This document shows, piece by piece, positions 1-11,447 of a stretch of DNA of 64,000 nt; within the stretch, counting starts at the first letter, position 1, and each line of letters opens with the position of its first letter. The stretch is from Hemileia vastatrix. Taxonomy: Eukaryota; Basidiomycota; Pucciniomycetes; Pucciniales; Zaghouaniaceae. Under the pieces are notes generated by a model that worked only from the letters and a program-made list of their open reading frames with translations, did not search any database and was not told the origin of the DNA. Position numbers and translations under genes: made by a program. Location of the stretch: contig JASXTE010000017.1 in NCBI GenBank assembly GCA_030280995.1, forward strand, positions 23,837,998 through 23,901,997. Direction: 5' to 3'.

Positions 1-289
1 TCTTTTGCACCGGAAAATCACTGGAGCAAACTGGAGCGTACCAGAGAGCACCAGAGCACACCAGAAAAAAGTGGCCATTCCAAGAGCACACTTCATTCAC
101 CAAAAATACAAATCCATAAAAACATCAAATCACAAAAGAAATACCACATATAGCCATTCTAAAACACCAAAAATCAACCCAAAACAAATCCAGTTAACTC
201 CCTTCAACCCAATTAACACCTGGTAACACCATGATCTTCTTCCAATCAAGTTTTCACCTAAGTGGCCTACCCAGATTTGGAATGCCACA
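1..289 (-). mobile_element. LTR fragment, gypsy family G (5' end of the LTR in sense orientation)
   Basis: These bases match the right-hand ends of two longer copies at 39571-40873 and 43924-45289. All three share the segment from the TTTTGCAC motif to the terminal AATGCCACA. The copy at 43924-45289 has a purine tract directly next to this end when read on the minus strand, so the LTR is minus-sense and begins TGTGGC. The window cuts off the other end, so I cannot say whether this is a solo LTR or the 5' LTR of an element lying to the left. Short ORFs here are chance frames inside the LTR. Confidence 0.8.
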
Positions 290-1464
290 CCGCCTGAGGT
301 GGCCAGACCACCCTGAAGCCAGAAAACCACCAAAAATACCCAAAATACTTAGAAAAATATACTACTACTACTAAAACCTTTAAAACACATAATTAGGCTA
401 TAACAACATTGTGAAATAAAATGTAGAGAAAATTAGCTCATTCTAATGGTACTAAGCACTTAAACCTAATACTTAAGTTTATCCCGTAAAACGCAAAAAA
501 CTAAATTAAACAGCTATCTTTTCAAATGAAAAATAAGAAATAATCCCTTTAATACTTAAAATCAGAAAAATATCATCAAGACATAAAATATAGAGAAAAA
601 ACGGGGCTATCCAGTGACAGTACTCACATCCTTGAAGTCACAATATTTTCTGAATAAATACAGAAAAACACCCAATTATCAAACAATGCCATTTAAGACA
701 TAGCAAAACAATGCCGAATAGACCAACAAAGGTCTCCGCCAATGTTGGAAGACCACACCTTTAAACCAAATATAACTAAATAAAAAAATTATCAATGTGT
801 TTTCTCAATCTCTGACTAAATGAATTACTCTAATAAATTCCTAATACCCAACACTAATATTGGAGAAATTATTTTATTATATGATTTTAAAAAAGTATAT
901 CTCTTTTAATAGTAGGTTTTTATCCAAATTTTGAAATTTTTAAATGCAAGTCAATGATTAAAATTAAAAGGAAATTCATTTTTGATCTTTTATTTGTTGT
1001 GTTTATTCCTCAAATACTAAGCAGTTTTTTAATCAGCATTTAGATAATAAAATAAATATATGAGATTCCAGATCTTTTCATGATTTAGTTCATTAAAATT
1101 GTATGAAAATATTGTCAGTTGGTGATTGATCTCATGAGTTAAAATAATTAATCACTACTCAATGAATTTTTGATATGAAAAACTGAAATTAAAACTAGAA
1201 GTAAAATATTAAAGATAAAACACAACAAAAAAGCATAAAACTCTATAAATTTAATATTAATGCTTAAGTGTGCTTTAAAGCTATATGGTAGGATAATTGC
1301 TATGTCCACCTGTGAATAAGCACCCTTGATTTTCAAAAGTGTTCTAATGTCAAAAAATGTGGTTCAGGTCAAATTTCAAAGTAAAATATTGAGCAAGAGC
1401 TGAACTTAATATGTAGAAGTGGTAATTTTTCATCATTATATTAGTTTCTCATTGAATAAATACA
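290..1464. other. AT-rich intergenic DNA, no gene seen
   Basis: I see no coding frame longer than about 70 codons, no terminal repeats and no splice-linked frames. A small hairpin (GGTGG-CAG-CCACC type) lies just outside the LTR end near 298-313. The rest is A/T-rich single-copy-looking sequence. Confidence 0.6.
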
Positions 1465-1725
1465 CACTACGCAATATAGGGGGTGGACTTGCTAGCAAGT
1501 CCTCAACCTGAACTCAGATGGAACTCAGATGGAACTCAGACTGAACTCAGACTGAACCCATACTGAACTCTACTTGAACACCCACCTAAAACTGTTCTGC
1601 TGAGTGGTGTTCATCCCTGATTGTATGGTTCCTTTATCAATAGCTCAATGTGTGTTCAATCTATGGTGAGTTTGGGTCCAAGGTTGCGGACTTGCTAGCA
1701 AGTCCGCCCCCCATATTGTGTGGTG
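1465..1725 (-). mobile_element. CACTA-like MITE, copy 1 (261 bp)
   Basis: The element starts CACTACGCAATATAGGGGG and ends CCCCCCATATTGTGTGGTG, which are imperfect inverted copies. Each end also contains the 18-bp perfect palindrome GGACTTGCTAGCAAGTCC. It is flanked by the 3-bp direct repeat ACA (1462-1464 and 1726-1728). CACTA termini with a 3-bp target duplication are the hallmark of the CMC/En-Spm superfamily. It has no coding capacity, so it is non-autonomous. It lies in reverse orientation relative to the copies at 13563, 21684 and 22876. A short GAACTCAGATG-type tandem repeat lies near the left end. Confidence 0.85.
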
Positions 1726-1728
1726 ACA

Positions 1729-4395
1729 ATAAGATAATTATTTTGTAAAATATAACAATAGCTATTTTGAGTTAAACTCATATAAAAAATCTAGTTTTAA
1801 AGGGATTATATTTGAATTAAAATAAATAATGATGCATATTTTAAATGAATAGACAGAAAATTTTAATTCTATGTTGTTGATGAAACCTTTAAGTATAAAG
1901 TTTCAGTTTTTTATGTAGTCTTTAGAAAAAAGTTTTTGACAGGATTAATTCATAACTGAACATTTACACATACTTCTTATATAGAATATAATAGTTAAAA
2001 ATTCATCAATCATTTATTAAAAAAAATGAAATTCACACTGATAGGTAAAAATTATATTATTTTTCTATTAAATTTCTAATTCTTTAAAGTAAAATCCCTT
2101 TGATATTATATGTAAACAGAAGATTTTATGAATCTTCTTGTAATTGGCATTAGAAATAAGAAATACTAGAATGAATATATTTAAAAAAAATAAATTTGAA
2201 TAGAGAATATTTAAACTCATTAGTACACATTTAAAACAGAAACTTAAGGTTAAACTTTGAGTTTTTACAAAAATATATATGTATTTTAAATTTATTTATT
2301 TAATTATTTAAAAAGATACCTTTTTATCCTATTAGATTTCCCTTTAATTTACACATGAAAATCAAAAAAAAAAAATTGAGGCTTTGTAGGATCTATATAA
2401 TTTTTACTTGAAATTAGCAAATTGTTTTTTTGAGTTAGTATGAATCTAAAAATAAGATCTGATACCTTTTTTATATGTTATAGTTTTATTAAAATAATTT
2501 ATAGTCATCTTCTTAATCTTTAATGGAGAAAAAAGAATAAATTCTTAATATTTGAAAATCAACATCTAAATATTTTTAATTAAAAATTTCTTCAAAATGG
2601 TTCATCATTTGTATTTTTTTCAACAAATTTAAAGTATTCAATATAAATCATTTTGATACAAGAATATACTTATGTTTACATTTAAAAATATTTGATAAAT
2701 ATTTTAAAAAATTATAAAATTTCTCACAGTTAAACTTAGCTTGAACCACAGTTTGAAACAGGATCTCAATGTGAGTTCAATCTAAGTTCCACCAAAATTA
2801 AGATATTTTTTTTTTTGAAAATGTATATAGTCATTAAAATGAAAAAACTTTAGTAAAAAAATGACTCAAAAAGTTTTTTCTTTTATTTAGTAGATTATAG
2901 AAAAAATATTGAGGAAGCTAACATACTCATTTTATTAAATTTTTGGTTATCATGACTAATTATTGTTTCATGTACAGTAATCGTAGAACGTAAAATAAAG
3001 AAAAATTTTTACTATATATATCAATGTGTTTCATTTCAAATTTTTATTTAAATTTTATTTTTGAATTTAAAAATATTATAAATCTCACTAAAATTATTCT
3101 GAACTAAATTAAAAGTTCTATACATTCATCTAATAAAAGAAAAAAGTGCATTAGTTCAAAAGTTTAATATAGGCTTTTTTACTTTTCCCAACTTGTTTCA
3201 AAAGTTTACCCATTTTATTGGTCTTCTACCTTATGTTTATTCTTAATAAACATTCTGTAAAAAAATTTGTAATAATTGAAATAGTATTTAATGGCTAGTT
3301 TTTACACTTATGTAGATCTTCAGTCTCAATGTTTGGTACTTATTAAAAACATTGAATGAACCAACAGCTTGTATGTATTAAGAAGTACATATAGAAATAA
3401 ACCACTTTTACATGCCTATTTTGATTGTGGAAAATGAGTGCTGAAATAAGACAGGGTGAACTCTGTTCTTTTTCAGAAAGATAGAGTCCACCTTGAGTTT
3501 TTTTCAACCTTGTTTCACATTCTTTTGAGTTCTATACATTTCTTTCTCTGACTTTTTACTCCTTTTGACTTCATTCCCATATCTCTTCTTTGATAAACAT
3601 CCCAAGGCAGTTACTGTAGTATTTAACATTCATGAGTAAGTTTTCATACTCCTCACTCCTCCCCCCCTCCCCTTTTACTTTTCACTCCACCGCACTACTC
3701 TTGCTTCCCTCCTCAACTATACTCACACCTTTCTCACTCCTCCCTACCCCACCAGACCTCTTTCACCTCCCACCTTGACCTTTCCTTTCCACCCTTTAGC
3801 CCAACAAGCCCTTTTTAAGATATCCTAAACTTCTTGCTTCCAAATACACCCTTCTTGTTCCCCATCCCAACCATTTAACCTTGAAATCATCTTGATACTT
3901 CTGCTGCTCACCCATTCTCTTTGGCTTTTCAATTCACCCCTTTTTTTTATATAGAAGAAGAGGGGCGAGAAGGATATCAGTTAAATATTTTCATAGTAAT
4001 ATGAGATATATAAGGGTGGATAAGGGATCAAAAGGGGTGATATGTGTAACAAGTTGATTCAGGTGAGGTGACGTGGTAGGGAGAGGGGTGGAGAAGGGGG
4101 ATACAAGGGATGGTGAGGGAAGAGGACTGGGAAAAGCAGCACTAAATTTAAGAGAGTGAGAGAATGTGTGAGAGGAACCATTTGTGAAGCACAAAAGAGA
4201 GGAGGGAAGCATTAGGAAGGATAATTTTTAAAGAGAATAAATAATATACATATATAATAAACTATAGAGAATTGAAAATGATATGGCACAAAACAAAGAA
4301 AAACTTATAACTATTAGGCAAAACTTTTTAGCCATATATTTTATTCTTGTTGAAATTTGACACTTATTTTTTTTCCATAATGAAGGTAATGGTAA
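1729..4395. other. AT-rich intergenic DNA with a pyrimidine-rich and a purine-rich tract
   Basis: No convincing coding frame is present. From about 3640 to 3950 the plus strand is strongly C/T-rich (for example CACTCCTCCCCCCCTCCCC). From about 3955 to 4220 it switches to G/A-rich (for example GAGAGGGGTGGAGAAGGGGG). The antisense ORF across the second tract is low-complexity Ser/Pro/Leu and is not credible as a gene. Confidence 0.6.
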
Positions 4396-5492
4396 ATTAA
4401 TTTTAATTTTAATTTTAATTTTAATTTTAATTTTATTTTTAATTTTAATTTTAATTTTAATTTTAATTTTAATTTTAATTTTAATTTTAATTTTAATTTT
4501 AATTTTAATTTTAATTTTAATTTTAATTTTAATTTTAATTTTAATTTTAATTTTAATTTTAATTTTAATTTTAATTTTAATTTTAATTTTAATTTTAATT
4601 TTAATTTTAATTTTAATTTTAATTTTAATTTTAATTTTAATTTTAATTTTAATTTTAATTTTAATTTTAATTTTAATTTTAATTTTAATTTTAATTTTAA
4701 TTTTAATTTTAATTTTAATTTTAATTTTAATTTTAATTTTAATTTTAATTTTAATTTTAATTTTAATTTTAATTTTAATTTTAATTTTAATTTTAATTTT
4801 AATTTTAATTTTAATTTTAATTTTAATTTTAATTTTAATTTTAATTTTAATTTTAATTTTAATTTTAATTTTAATTTTAATTTTAATTTTAATTTTAATT
4901 TTATTTTTATTTTTAATTTTATTTTTAATTTTATTTTTATTTTTATTTTTATTTTTATTTTTAATTTTATTTTTAATTTTAATTTTATTTTTATTTTTAT
5001 TTTTATTTTTATTTTTATTTTTATTTTTATTTTTATTTTTATTTTTATTTTTATTTTTATTTTTATTTTTATTTTTATTTTTATTTTTATTTTTATTTTT
5101 ATTTTTATTTTTATTTTTATTTTTATTTTTATTTTTATTTTTATTTTTATTTTTATTTTTATTTTTATTTTTATTTTTATTTTTATTTTTATTTTTATTT
5201 TTATTTTTATTTTTATTTTTATTTTTATTTTTATTTTTATTTTTATTTTTATTTTTATTTTTATTTTTATTTTTATTTTTATTTTTATTTTTATTTTTAT
5301 TTTTATTTTTATTTTTATTTTTATTTTTATTTTTATTTTTATTTTTATTTTTATTTTTATTTTTATTTTTATTTTTATTTTTATTTTTATTTTTATTTTT
5401 ATTTTTATTTTTATTTTTATTTTTATTTTTATTTTTATTTTTATTTTTATTTTTATTTTTATTTTTATTTTTATTTTTATTTTTATTTTTAT
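4396..5492. repeat. Hexanucleotide microsatellite, (TTTTAA)n switching to (TTTTTA)n
   Basis: About 1.1 kb of uninterrupted 6-bp units. From about 4396 to 4905 the unit is TTTTAA, with one variant near 4432. From 4905 to 4985 the two unit types alternate. From about 4985 to 5492 the unit is almost purely TTTTTA. One A-to-T change separates the unit types, so the array seems to have expanded from both ends of an ancestral mixture. It is not a known telomere motif. The true length may differ from the assembly, since arrays like this often collapse. Confidence 0.95.
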
Positions 5493-5871
5493 ATTGACAA
5501 TAAAATATTTTTAAATCTAAAATTATGGTATAAATATTAATTTTTTGGATTGTACAATTAACTAAATTCTTTTTACCATCAATTTTGAACTTTATGTAGC
5601 TTCTACTATACTTTAAGATTTGAGAAAATACTTAAAAATATATACTCATTCAGTGAGAGCAAATATATACTTCAGGAAATTTTTAAGAATAAAATTTTGA
5701 TGAAAAGTATCATTTTAATAATTTTTTTTCATGAATAAATTTTTATAATATTGTGAGATTCATTTATAAATAAATTGATTAGTGAAAATTCTTGTAAAAG
5801 CATGCAAAAGGAATTTAGTTCAATTTATACAACAATAAAAACATGATTTTTCAAAATCTTATGGATGTGCC
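5493..5871. other. AT-rich spacer, nothing recognised
   Basis: Plain A/T-rich sequence between the microsatellite and a decayed MITE. No ORF, repeat or terminal motif could be supported. Confidence 0.6.
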
Positions 5872-6128
5872 CACCTATTTTTAGTAGTGGGGTCCACTTA
5901 CTTCAATATTCCTACATACGTTCTAGTAAGTCAAGCATCAAGATTTGTTTTGCTAATGATCAACTGTTCTTCAATAAATGTTTGAATTAATTTCAAGTTG
6001 TGTTCAAATTAAAATCAATAATTTGTCATGATTGTTTCAACACCACCTCAATGTGTGCTCAATTAGATATGAATTTGGGTTCAAGGTGGCGGACTTGCTA
6101 GCAAGTTCGCCTCCCATATTTCCTGGTG
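5872..6128 (-). mobile_element. Decayed CACTA-like MITE, copy 5
   Basis: The right end keeps the family's diagnostic sequence: a GGACTTGCTAGCAAG core followed by CCTCCCATATT and a terminal GGTG. The stretch before it matches the family interior (ATGTGTGCTCAAT, then GGGTTCAAGGTGGC). A possible left end, CACCTATTTTTAGTAG followed by GGGGTCCACTT, gives a length of 257 bp, within the 239-283 bp of the other copies. No target-site duplication is visible. The right end is solid; the left end is a guess. Confidence 0.55.
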
Positions 6129-6479
6129 ATTGTGCAACAAAAAGATATAAAGGCAATGCTTGCATGCAGAAATTTTTTTACCATTTTTCATATTTTTCTC
6201 TTGTGTAATAATCTTACTCAGTAATTTTCAGTTATGTAATAAGTTGAACATTTTTTTTCAAAGGCACCTTGTTGAGGATAATTAAAAGTGCAAATGTGTG
6301 CAAAAAATGAGCAGGTAAAAAATTGAAGGAGTATGTTGTGACACTTGTAACTGTTGCAGGACATGTTTAGCTGAGGCAGAAATCAAAATCTGTGCTTTGT
6401 GATTCCTGCAGCCAGTTTTTGTCTTGCAATTAGTTGCCGCAGGACAGCCTGCGACATGACTTTCCCACATAGTATAATG
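6129..6479. other. Spacer, nothing recognised
   Basis: No coding frame is convincing; the 62-codon antisense frame here has no recognisable features. Confidence 0.5.
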
Positions 6480-7135
6480 AGATTAGTGCATAGAATGTCA
6501 ATGCACTAATAATGAAATAAGGACACTAAATAAGCGCCTTTTGCTTATTTTAGTGTGGTTCCACATAGAGGGCATACAATGTGGGGTAATTATAGTGTGA
6601 AATTGCTAACTTTGATAAAAATGAAGCTATTCACATGGGACAAATGCAGGCAGAATGTGGCCAGTACACAGAAGCCATTTCTGGCATAAAAACATCAATT
6701 TTGTAAAGTGTTATTTTTATGCATTTGAGTGGCCAAATCAATAGTGCTAATTAAGACAAATTTATCCTTCAAGGCACATTTTAAGGATTATTAAAATTAT
6801 AGCGCATATATTCCACTTTTAAGTGATTTAGAGCACATTTCTTATTTTTCCATAAAACAATGAAAACAACAGATTTAAGTCTACTTAAAAATTTTTAACA
6901 TTATTTTTAAGGTTTTTATGATTACCCTAACATATTAAAACTTAATATTAAGTATATAAGACTTATAAAAGGTGGATATATGCATGTATATAAGGTATTA
7001 TAATGGCATTTAATCATTAATTTCACATATGTATACATCTTGTATACCTTTATTTATTGTTCCCATGTGTACTACATGTTCTCAACATAATTTATGAGCA
7101 ATTTTTACTCAGTCCTGGGAATATCCAGGCTGACA
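6480..7135 (-). mobile_element. LTR fragment related to the LTR of element II
   Basis: The segment aligns by eye, with scattered differences, to 52148-52817, the 5' portion of the minus-sense LTR of element II. Shared blocks include GGACACTAAATAA, GTGGGGTAATTATAGTGTGA, ACAGAAGCCATTTCTGGCAT and the terminal AGTCCTGG...CAGGCTGACA. The end at 7135 is the true LTR terminus (TGTCAGCCTGG on the minus strand). The left 830 bp of the 1.5-kb LTR is missing or unrecognisable, so this is a truncated relic. Confidence 0.75.
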
Positions 7136-7678
7136 ACCCACTATTTAAGGCCAGAATAGTGCTGAGCCTGTAAAAAATTAGTAAAATTTTTGGCAAAAAG
7201 GCCAAGCATTTATGGTGTTGCTATATATATACATACTGATAGTATTATGAAGGGGTCTCAAACATGGTAAATCAGACAGTAGAAAAAATCCTTTTTTTTG
7301 TGATCAAAAAAACTGTGAAGCAATTTTCAATGGTGATTCTTTTTTATTACTAAGAACCTTTCATTTTTTTTATCCCTTAACATGTAGGGGATCCCTTTAT
7401 TTCATTTCAACCGTTTCCCCTTTAGGCTTTGAGTAGAATGAAAATCAATTCCTCCCCCCCCCAAGAAAAAAAAAAAAAAAAAAAGGAATTGAACATGTCT
7501 AAAAATATGAGACAAAGGATTTGAGATAAAGAAGGAGCGGAAATGATTCAACGCTGCAGCCTCAATTAAAGCTGTAAAAAAATTATTTGCACTCAAATTT
7601 TTTTTGTTCGAGAAAAAAAGATGTAAATCATTTTTGGGTTTTGTTTCAACATTTTCGGATGTAGCTAACTGATTGCTT
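7136..7678. other. Spacer with C9/A20 homopolymer runs
   Basis: Contains a run of about nine C followed by about twenty A near 7453-7485. The 131-codon antisense frame at 7402-7797 translates these runs into poly-Phe and poly-Gly and overlaps the duplicated promoter block, so I do not regard it as a gene. Confidence 0.5.
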
Positions 7679-7836
7679 CTTGTCAAAAATATTAAAATGT
7701 AACTAATTAATGGATAGAAATAACAGAACAGTTCGTCTGTAAATTCCAAAAAGTATCTCTTTTCCATTTCATTTTTATATTGATCTCTTTGTTCCAAAAG
7801 ATTGAGATAGTTTTATCAAATAAAATTTTAAAAATT
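7679..7836 (+). repeat. Upstream copy of the duplicated effector-gene promoter block
   Basis: Aligns in the same order with 8006-8168. Shared landmarks are CTTGTCAAAA, GAAATAA/GAAAGAA, a GTCT(A/G)TAAATTCCA box, CCAAAAGATT, AGATAGTTTT and TATCAAA(T/C)AAAATTT. The copies are about 330 bp apart. This upstream copy has GTCTGTAAATTCC where the proximal copy has GTCTATAAATTCC, so it lacks the TATAAAT match. No coding sequence follows it. Confidence 0.7.
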
Positions 7837-8005
7837 ACAATATATATATATGTGTGACATTCTGAAATATAGAGCTGTATTTTTCAATAGTAAAACATGA
7901 TTAAGATTTGAAGTAAAAAAATATTCTTCATACGTTACGGCTCAATCATAAAATAAATCACTCTTTCCACTCAGAAACGTACTCCAAAAGTAAAACAAGT
8001 CATCA

Positions 8006-8168
8006 CTTGTCAAAATATCAAAACATGACTCTTCAATAGAAAGAAGTAAGGTAGCAGCTCGTCTATAAATTCCACAACGTACCTCTATCCCATCTAATCT
8101 TTGTATCGATATCTTTATACCAAAAGATTTAGATAGTTTTTATCAAACAAAATTTGAGAACTTTCAAA
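8006..8168 (+). promoter_or_regulatory. Proximal copy of the duplicated block; probable promoter and 5' UTR
   Basis: It lies immediately upstream of the start codon at 8170 and carries TATAAAT at 8064-8070, about 105 bp before the ATG, a plausible TATA box. The block is a diverged direct duplicate of 7679-7836. Promoter function is inferred from position and the TATA-like box only. Confidence 0.5.
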
Positions 8169-8169
8169 A

Positions 8170-9353
8170 ATGTGTTACTTGATTGCGCGACTACTTTTAT
8201 TATCCCTTATTTACACATTTTGCTTTTGTTCTCCATTTTCTGGACTCCCCATGAGCAAAATAATCGATGAAGCTATCGGGGAGAAACTGGGTAATATATC
8301 AATTTGTGACGGACCAGATAAAAATTTACAACCTCAAAGGCTTTTTTCTGATTTTAATAGTGAGGGCTCCATTCTTTTACTGAAATAGTTTCTTGATATT
8401 CATTGTATATTTCATTCGACAAACGCTGGCGTTTAACTACAGCTAGCTCGGGGGTAACGAATGATTTCAATAGCAAGCCAGATATACAAAATGTTTCCAG
8501 TCTCTCGAGTCTGGGAAGAGACGTTTCGACTGATGGTCCTTCCTCCGATTCAATGTTCAAATCAATTATTGAGGGTTTTCTAAATGGTGAAAATTATTAT
8601 TTAAGGTGGATTTACGAGTTTTGGGAGGATGCTTTTAAGGCCTACTGTAATCTAACGTCTGAAAAGAAACAAACCATAAAAGATTTCGTAGATTTTGCTC
8701 GTCAATCTTGGAGAAATAAACAAGAAATTCTTAAAAGTCACACTTCCTACAATTTGGACTTTGATGAAATAACAAGTAAGGAAGATGACACAATCAAAGA
8801 AGTAGTAGGGAATCAACAAGAGAACACAATCAAAGCAGTAGGAAACGAACATGAGGACACAATCGAAGAAGGAGTGGAAAATGAACAAGAGGACACAATC
8901 AAAGAAGGAGTAGGAATTGAACACGAGAAAACAATCAAAGAAGCAGTAGGAAATGATCAACACAGCAAAGATATCGACGATTTTCTTAATCTACCTTGGT
9001 ATGATAAAGAAAATGAAAGAATGATTGAGGAGGTCAAAAGAAAGCTAAAGGACTTGTTTTTCCTACTTGGGAAGCTAGTAAAACAGGAAAGACAGACAAA
9101 AAATGGATCAGGCGAGATAGACTTGGAGAAGCTGGAAGCTAGACTGTCCCTGTTTGTGGGTTCACCAGAATCGTTAAGTGAAGAAAACCGAGAAGCCATG
9201 GAATTCGCGCTTAACCATCGGCCACTTCCCAGTGATAAGACAGAAATGAAAAATCTTTTAACATTCGGGATTGATAAAGTGGAATTTGAAAACTCAGCTA
9301 AGAGGTTGGCTGCCAGAGTTAGTAGGACCATGTACGATCGTCCAATAAATTAG
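8170..9353 (+). CDS. Predicted secreted protein with 12-residue repeats, candidate effector; one intron
   Basis: Two open frames join at a good intron. Exon 1 is 8170-8359; the intron is 8360-8442 (83 bp, GTGAGG...AACTACAG); exon 2 is 8443-9353. The join is in frame and gives 366 residues. The first ~21 residues (MCYLIARLLLLSLIYTFCFC) form a classic signal peptide: short N-region, Leu-rich core, small residues at the end. There is no further obvious membrane segment. Residues 179-237 hold five imperfect 12-residue repeats of the type TIKE-x-VGNE-x-ED, rich in Glu. The C-terminal third is charged and probably helical. I recognise no domain family. It is flanked by transposons on both sides, and in a plant-pathogenic rust a repeat-containing secreted protein is a reasonable effector candidate; that role is inference. 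It is the only frame in the window that looks like an intact host gene. The downstream exon alone would lack a signal peptide. Confidence 0.75.
8790..8966 (+). repeat. Five in-frame 12-codon repeats inside the secreted-protein gene
   Basis: Units start at ACAATC (Thr-Ile) and read TIKEVVGNQQEN, TIKAVGNEHED, TIEEGVENEQED, TIKEGVGIEHEK and TIKEAVGNDQHS. Unit 2 is one codon shorter. The DNA copies are similar enough to suggest recent slippage or unequal exchange. Confidence 0.85.
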
Positions 9354-9993
9354 CCCATTTCTGTAAATTTTTGGCATTAATTTGCCCTTTTTGCTCCAAT
9401 CATTACTTTTGCTAATGTAAATCAAAAAAATTTCTTAATAACTACAATTTGCAAAAAGGATAATTGAGGATACTAGAGCCCCATATGATTTTAACACTAT
9501 GCAACATAAGTTTCATATGTATTTTATTCCTGCTTTTCTCTGCTTTATGTTATCTATTTTTACACATTTAATATCCACCATTCAATGTGACATGTTTCAC
9601 TTTGTTTTTCCTATAGCCCATTTTATCCTATATATCATTCCTTCTACTTTCATCTGTCCCCCATTTTATTTCTTCCTCATCTTCCTTTCAAAGAATTTTT
9701 AATTCTTTGAGAGTATATGATTTGAAAAAATTACTGGCAGCATTGATACACTTTTAAGATCAAGAAATGTGGTCACAGGCTTGCAACCATTATATACCCT
9801 ATTACTAAGGTGTGGTTTCTGAGTGTGAAAATTCAATTGTTTGGGGTTGTTGATAAGTCTACATATAAATGTTGCACCCCTCAATAATTTGGGTGCCCAA
9901 TAATACATCCATCCAGATTTGCAACCTAGTCTGTACTGATGGCCTCACCTTTTTTGATAGACTATGAATAGTTATTGTATTTTCCATTCTTCT
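9354..9993. other. Downstream flank of the secreted-protein gene, nothing recognised
   Basis: A/T-rich sequence between the stop codon and the left terminus of the split family-A LTR. No further coding frame or repeat could be supported. Confidence 0.5.
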
Positions 9994-10573
9994 TGTCAGT
10001 GTATGCTAGTATTTAAGTATGATTAAATAGAAATATTAATGGTTCTACTACTTATTTATAAATGATTTAGTGATTAAACCTCAGGGGAAAACTAATACAA
10101 TAGTTATGCTCAATGTTAACTCACAATATTTGGTTTGGTGCAGGCTAGTGGTGGAAAATAGATTAATAAAATATGGTTATAGCTAATATAAAAATAACAT
10201 GAATTTTTAAAGGCTTTAAAACATATTTGTATATGATAATAATTGTTTTATAATATTTATTTGAATAGAAGTAAGTAAGTGATGTCCAATTACCCATCAA
10301 ATCCTCCATTACTTATACCAAAATCCACTGGAGTGCATAGACCTTCAATCCAGATAATGTCACTTCTCTCCCCAGAAATTACAGCACTGTGAGGACTCAT
10401 AACCTCCCCATGGGGTCCACTTCAAGCAGTTTTAACACCCAGACCTCGAGTAAGGACCCTCCATCACAATTAATGATATCATAAATCCATACCATAAATA
10501 GGGAAAACAGATAAAAGTGGATACCATAAAGAAACAGGTAATATATCTCATAAAAAGAGTATAAAATGAAACC
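9994..10573 (-). mobile_element. Split family-A LTR, piece 1 of 3
   Basis: Begins TGTCAGTGTATGCTAG, the reverse complement of the 3' terminus of the family-A LTR (compare 56398 and the ends at 22641 and 30486). It runs collinearly with the LTR at 56398-57574 until it is interrupted at GAAACC by the chromovirus 5' LTR. The sequence resumes at 21164 and again at 30487. It is a host LTR in minus sense, older than both elements inserted in it. Confidence 0.85.
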
Positions 10574-11368
10574 TGTCATGCGCCACATGACACTCAAGGC
10601 AAAAGCAGCTCATTCAATAAATAATACAGAGGTTTAAATCCATACTCGAAGCGCAGAAAGAAATTCTACATAGCAACTGCAACTTTCCTTTGCGTACTCA
10701 CTATTCAACCGCGCTAATCTAAACTTTAAATCTAAATTAGTCAATCTCTCAATAGTGTGTTTAGTCTTTTCTTCAATAAGCGACGCACAGCGCAATAGTT
10801 AATGTAATATTCCTCAAAAGGTTTATTAAGTATCTGTGGGTTATTAACAGGAATAGTGAGCATGGACAGGATGGTTAGTGGAGGATTAAAAGGTTAACGG
10901 ATGTTAGTGAGGAAGGTCCAGGTGTAGTGGGTGTATTTTTGGTGGTCTGTGGTGGGTGGAATGATGAATGGATATGAGGTCAATGTGAGGAGGAGTAATG
11001 GATATTAAAGGGGTTGGATTTTGGTTCAAAATTTCTTTAGAATTAAATTATAAAATGTATATATAGTTAATAGTGGTAAAGCTTCAGGTTAAATCATTAT
11101 TATTATACATTTCCTTATTTATCTCAGTAATCATTTTTAAAACTTGAGTTTCCAACCCTTTGTGAGATCTTAAGAATATTAATATTACCTTTAAATTATA
11201 TTAGAATTCTTATCAAACATATCTCGAAGCAGTAGCTCTTCCTTCGAGTCATCTTCAAATCACTTCCTCAAACATTTCCTCTGTGCTTCGAAGAAGTCTC
11301 TAAACTCCTTTCTCCATCTCACTTCCCCAGGAACACCCTTGACCTTGCACGTAGGTTGTCCGGTGACA
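10574..11368 (+). repeat. Chromovirus 5' LTR (795 bp)
   Basis: Starts TGTCATGCGCCACATG and ends GTCCGGTGACA. It pairs with 20348-21158 along its whole length. Promoter function for the element is known for LTRs in general; I see no specific sites. Confidence 0.9.
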
Positions 11369-11447
11369 GTATAATTTAATTCTCTGTAGTTCTCATTCTT
11401 TGCACTATTACGTCTTTTTTTTCAAAGTGTCTCTAAATATTTTTAAA

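Noticed and set aside
4396..5492. Hexamer array as telomeric repeat
   Set aside because: TTTTAA and TTTTTA are not telomere motifs; fungal telomeres are usually TTAGGG, and the array is internal.
7402..7797. 131-codon antisense frame
   Set aside because: It translates homopolymer runs (poly-Phe, poly-Gly) and overlaps the duplicated promoter block; no domain, no splice support.
8652..9331. Antisense frames of 103 and 124 codons across the secreted-protein gene
   Set aside because: They mirror exon 2; the plus-strand frame has a signal peptide, a good intron and coding repeats.
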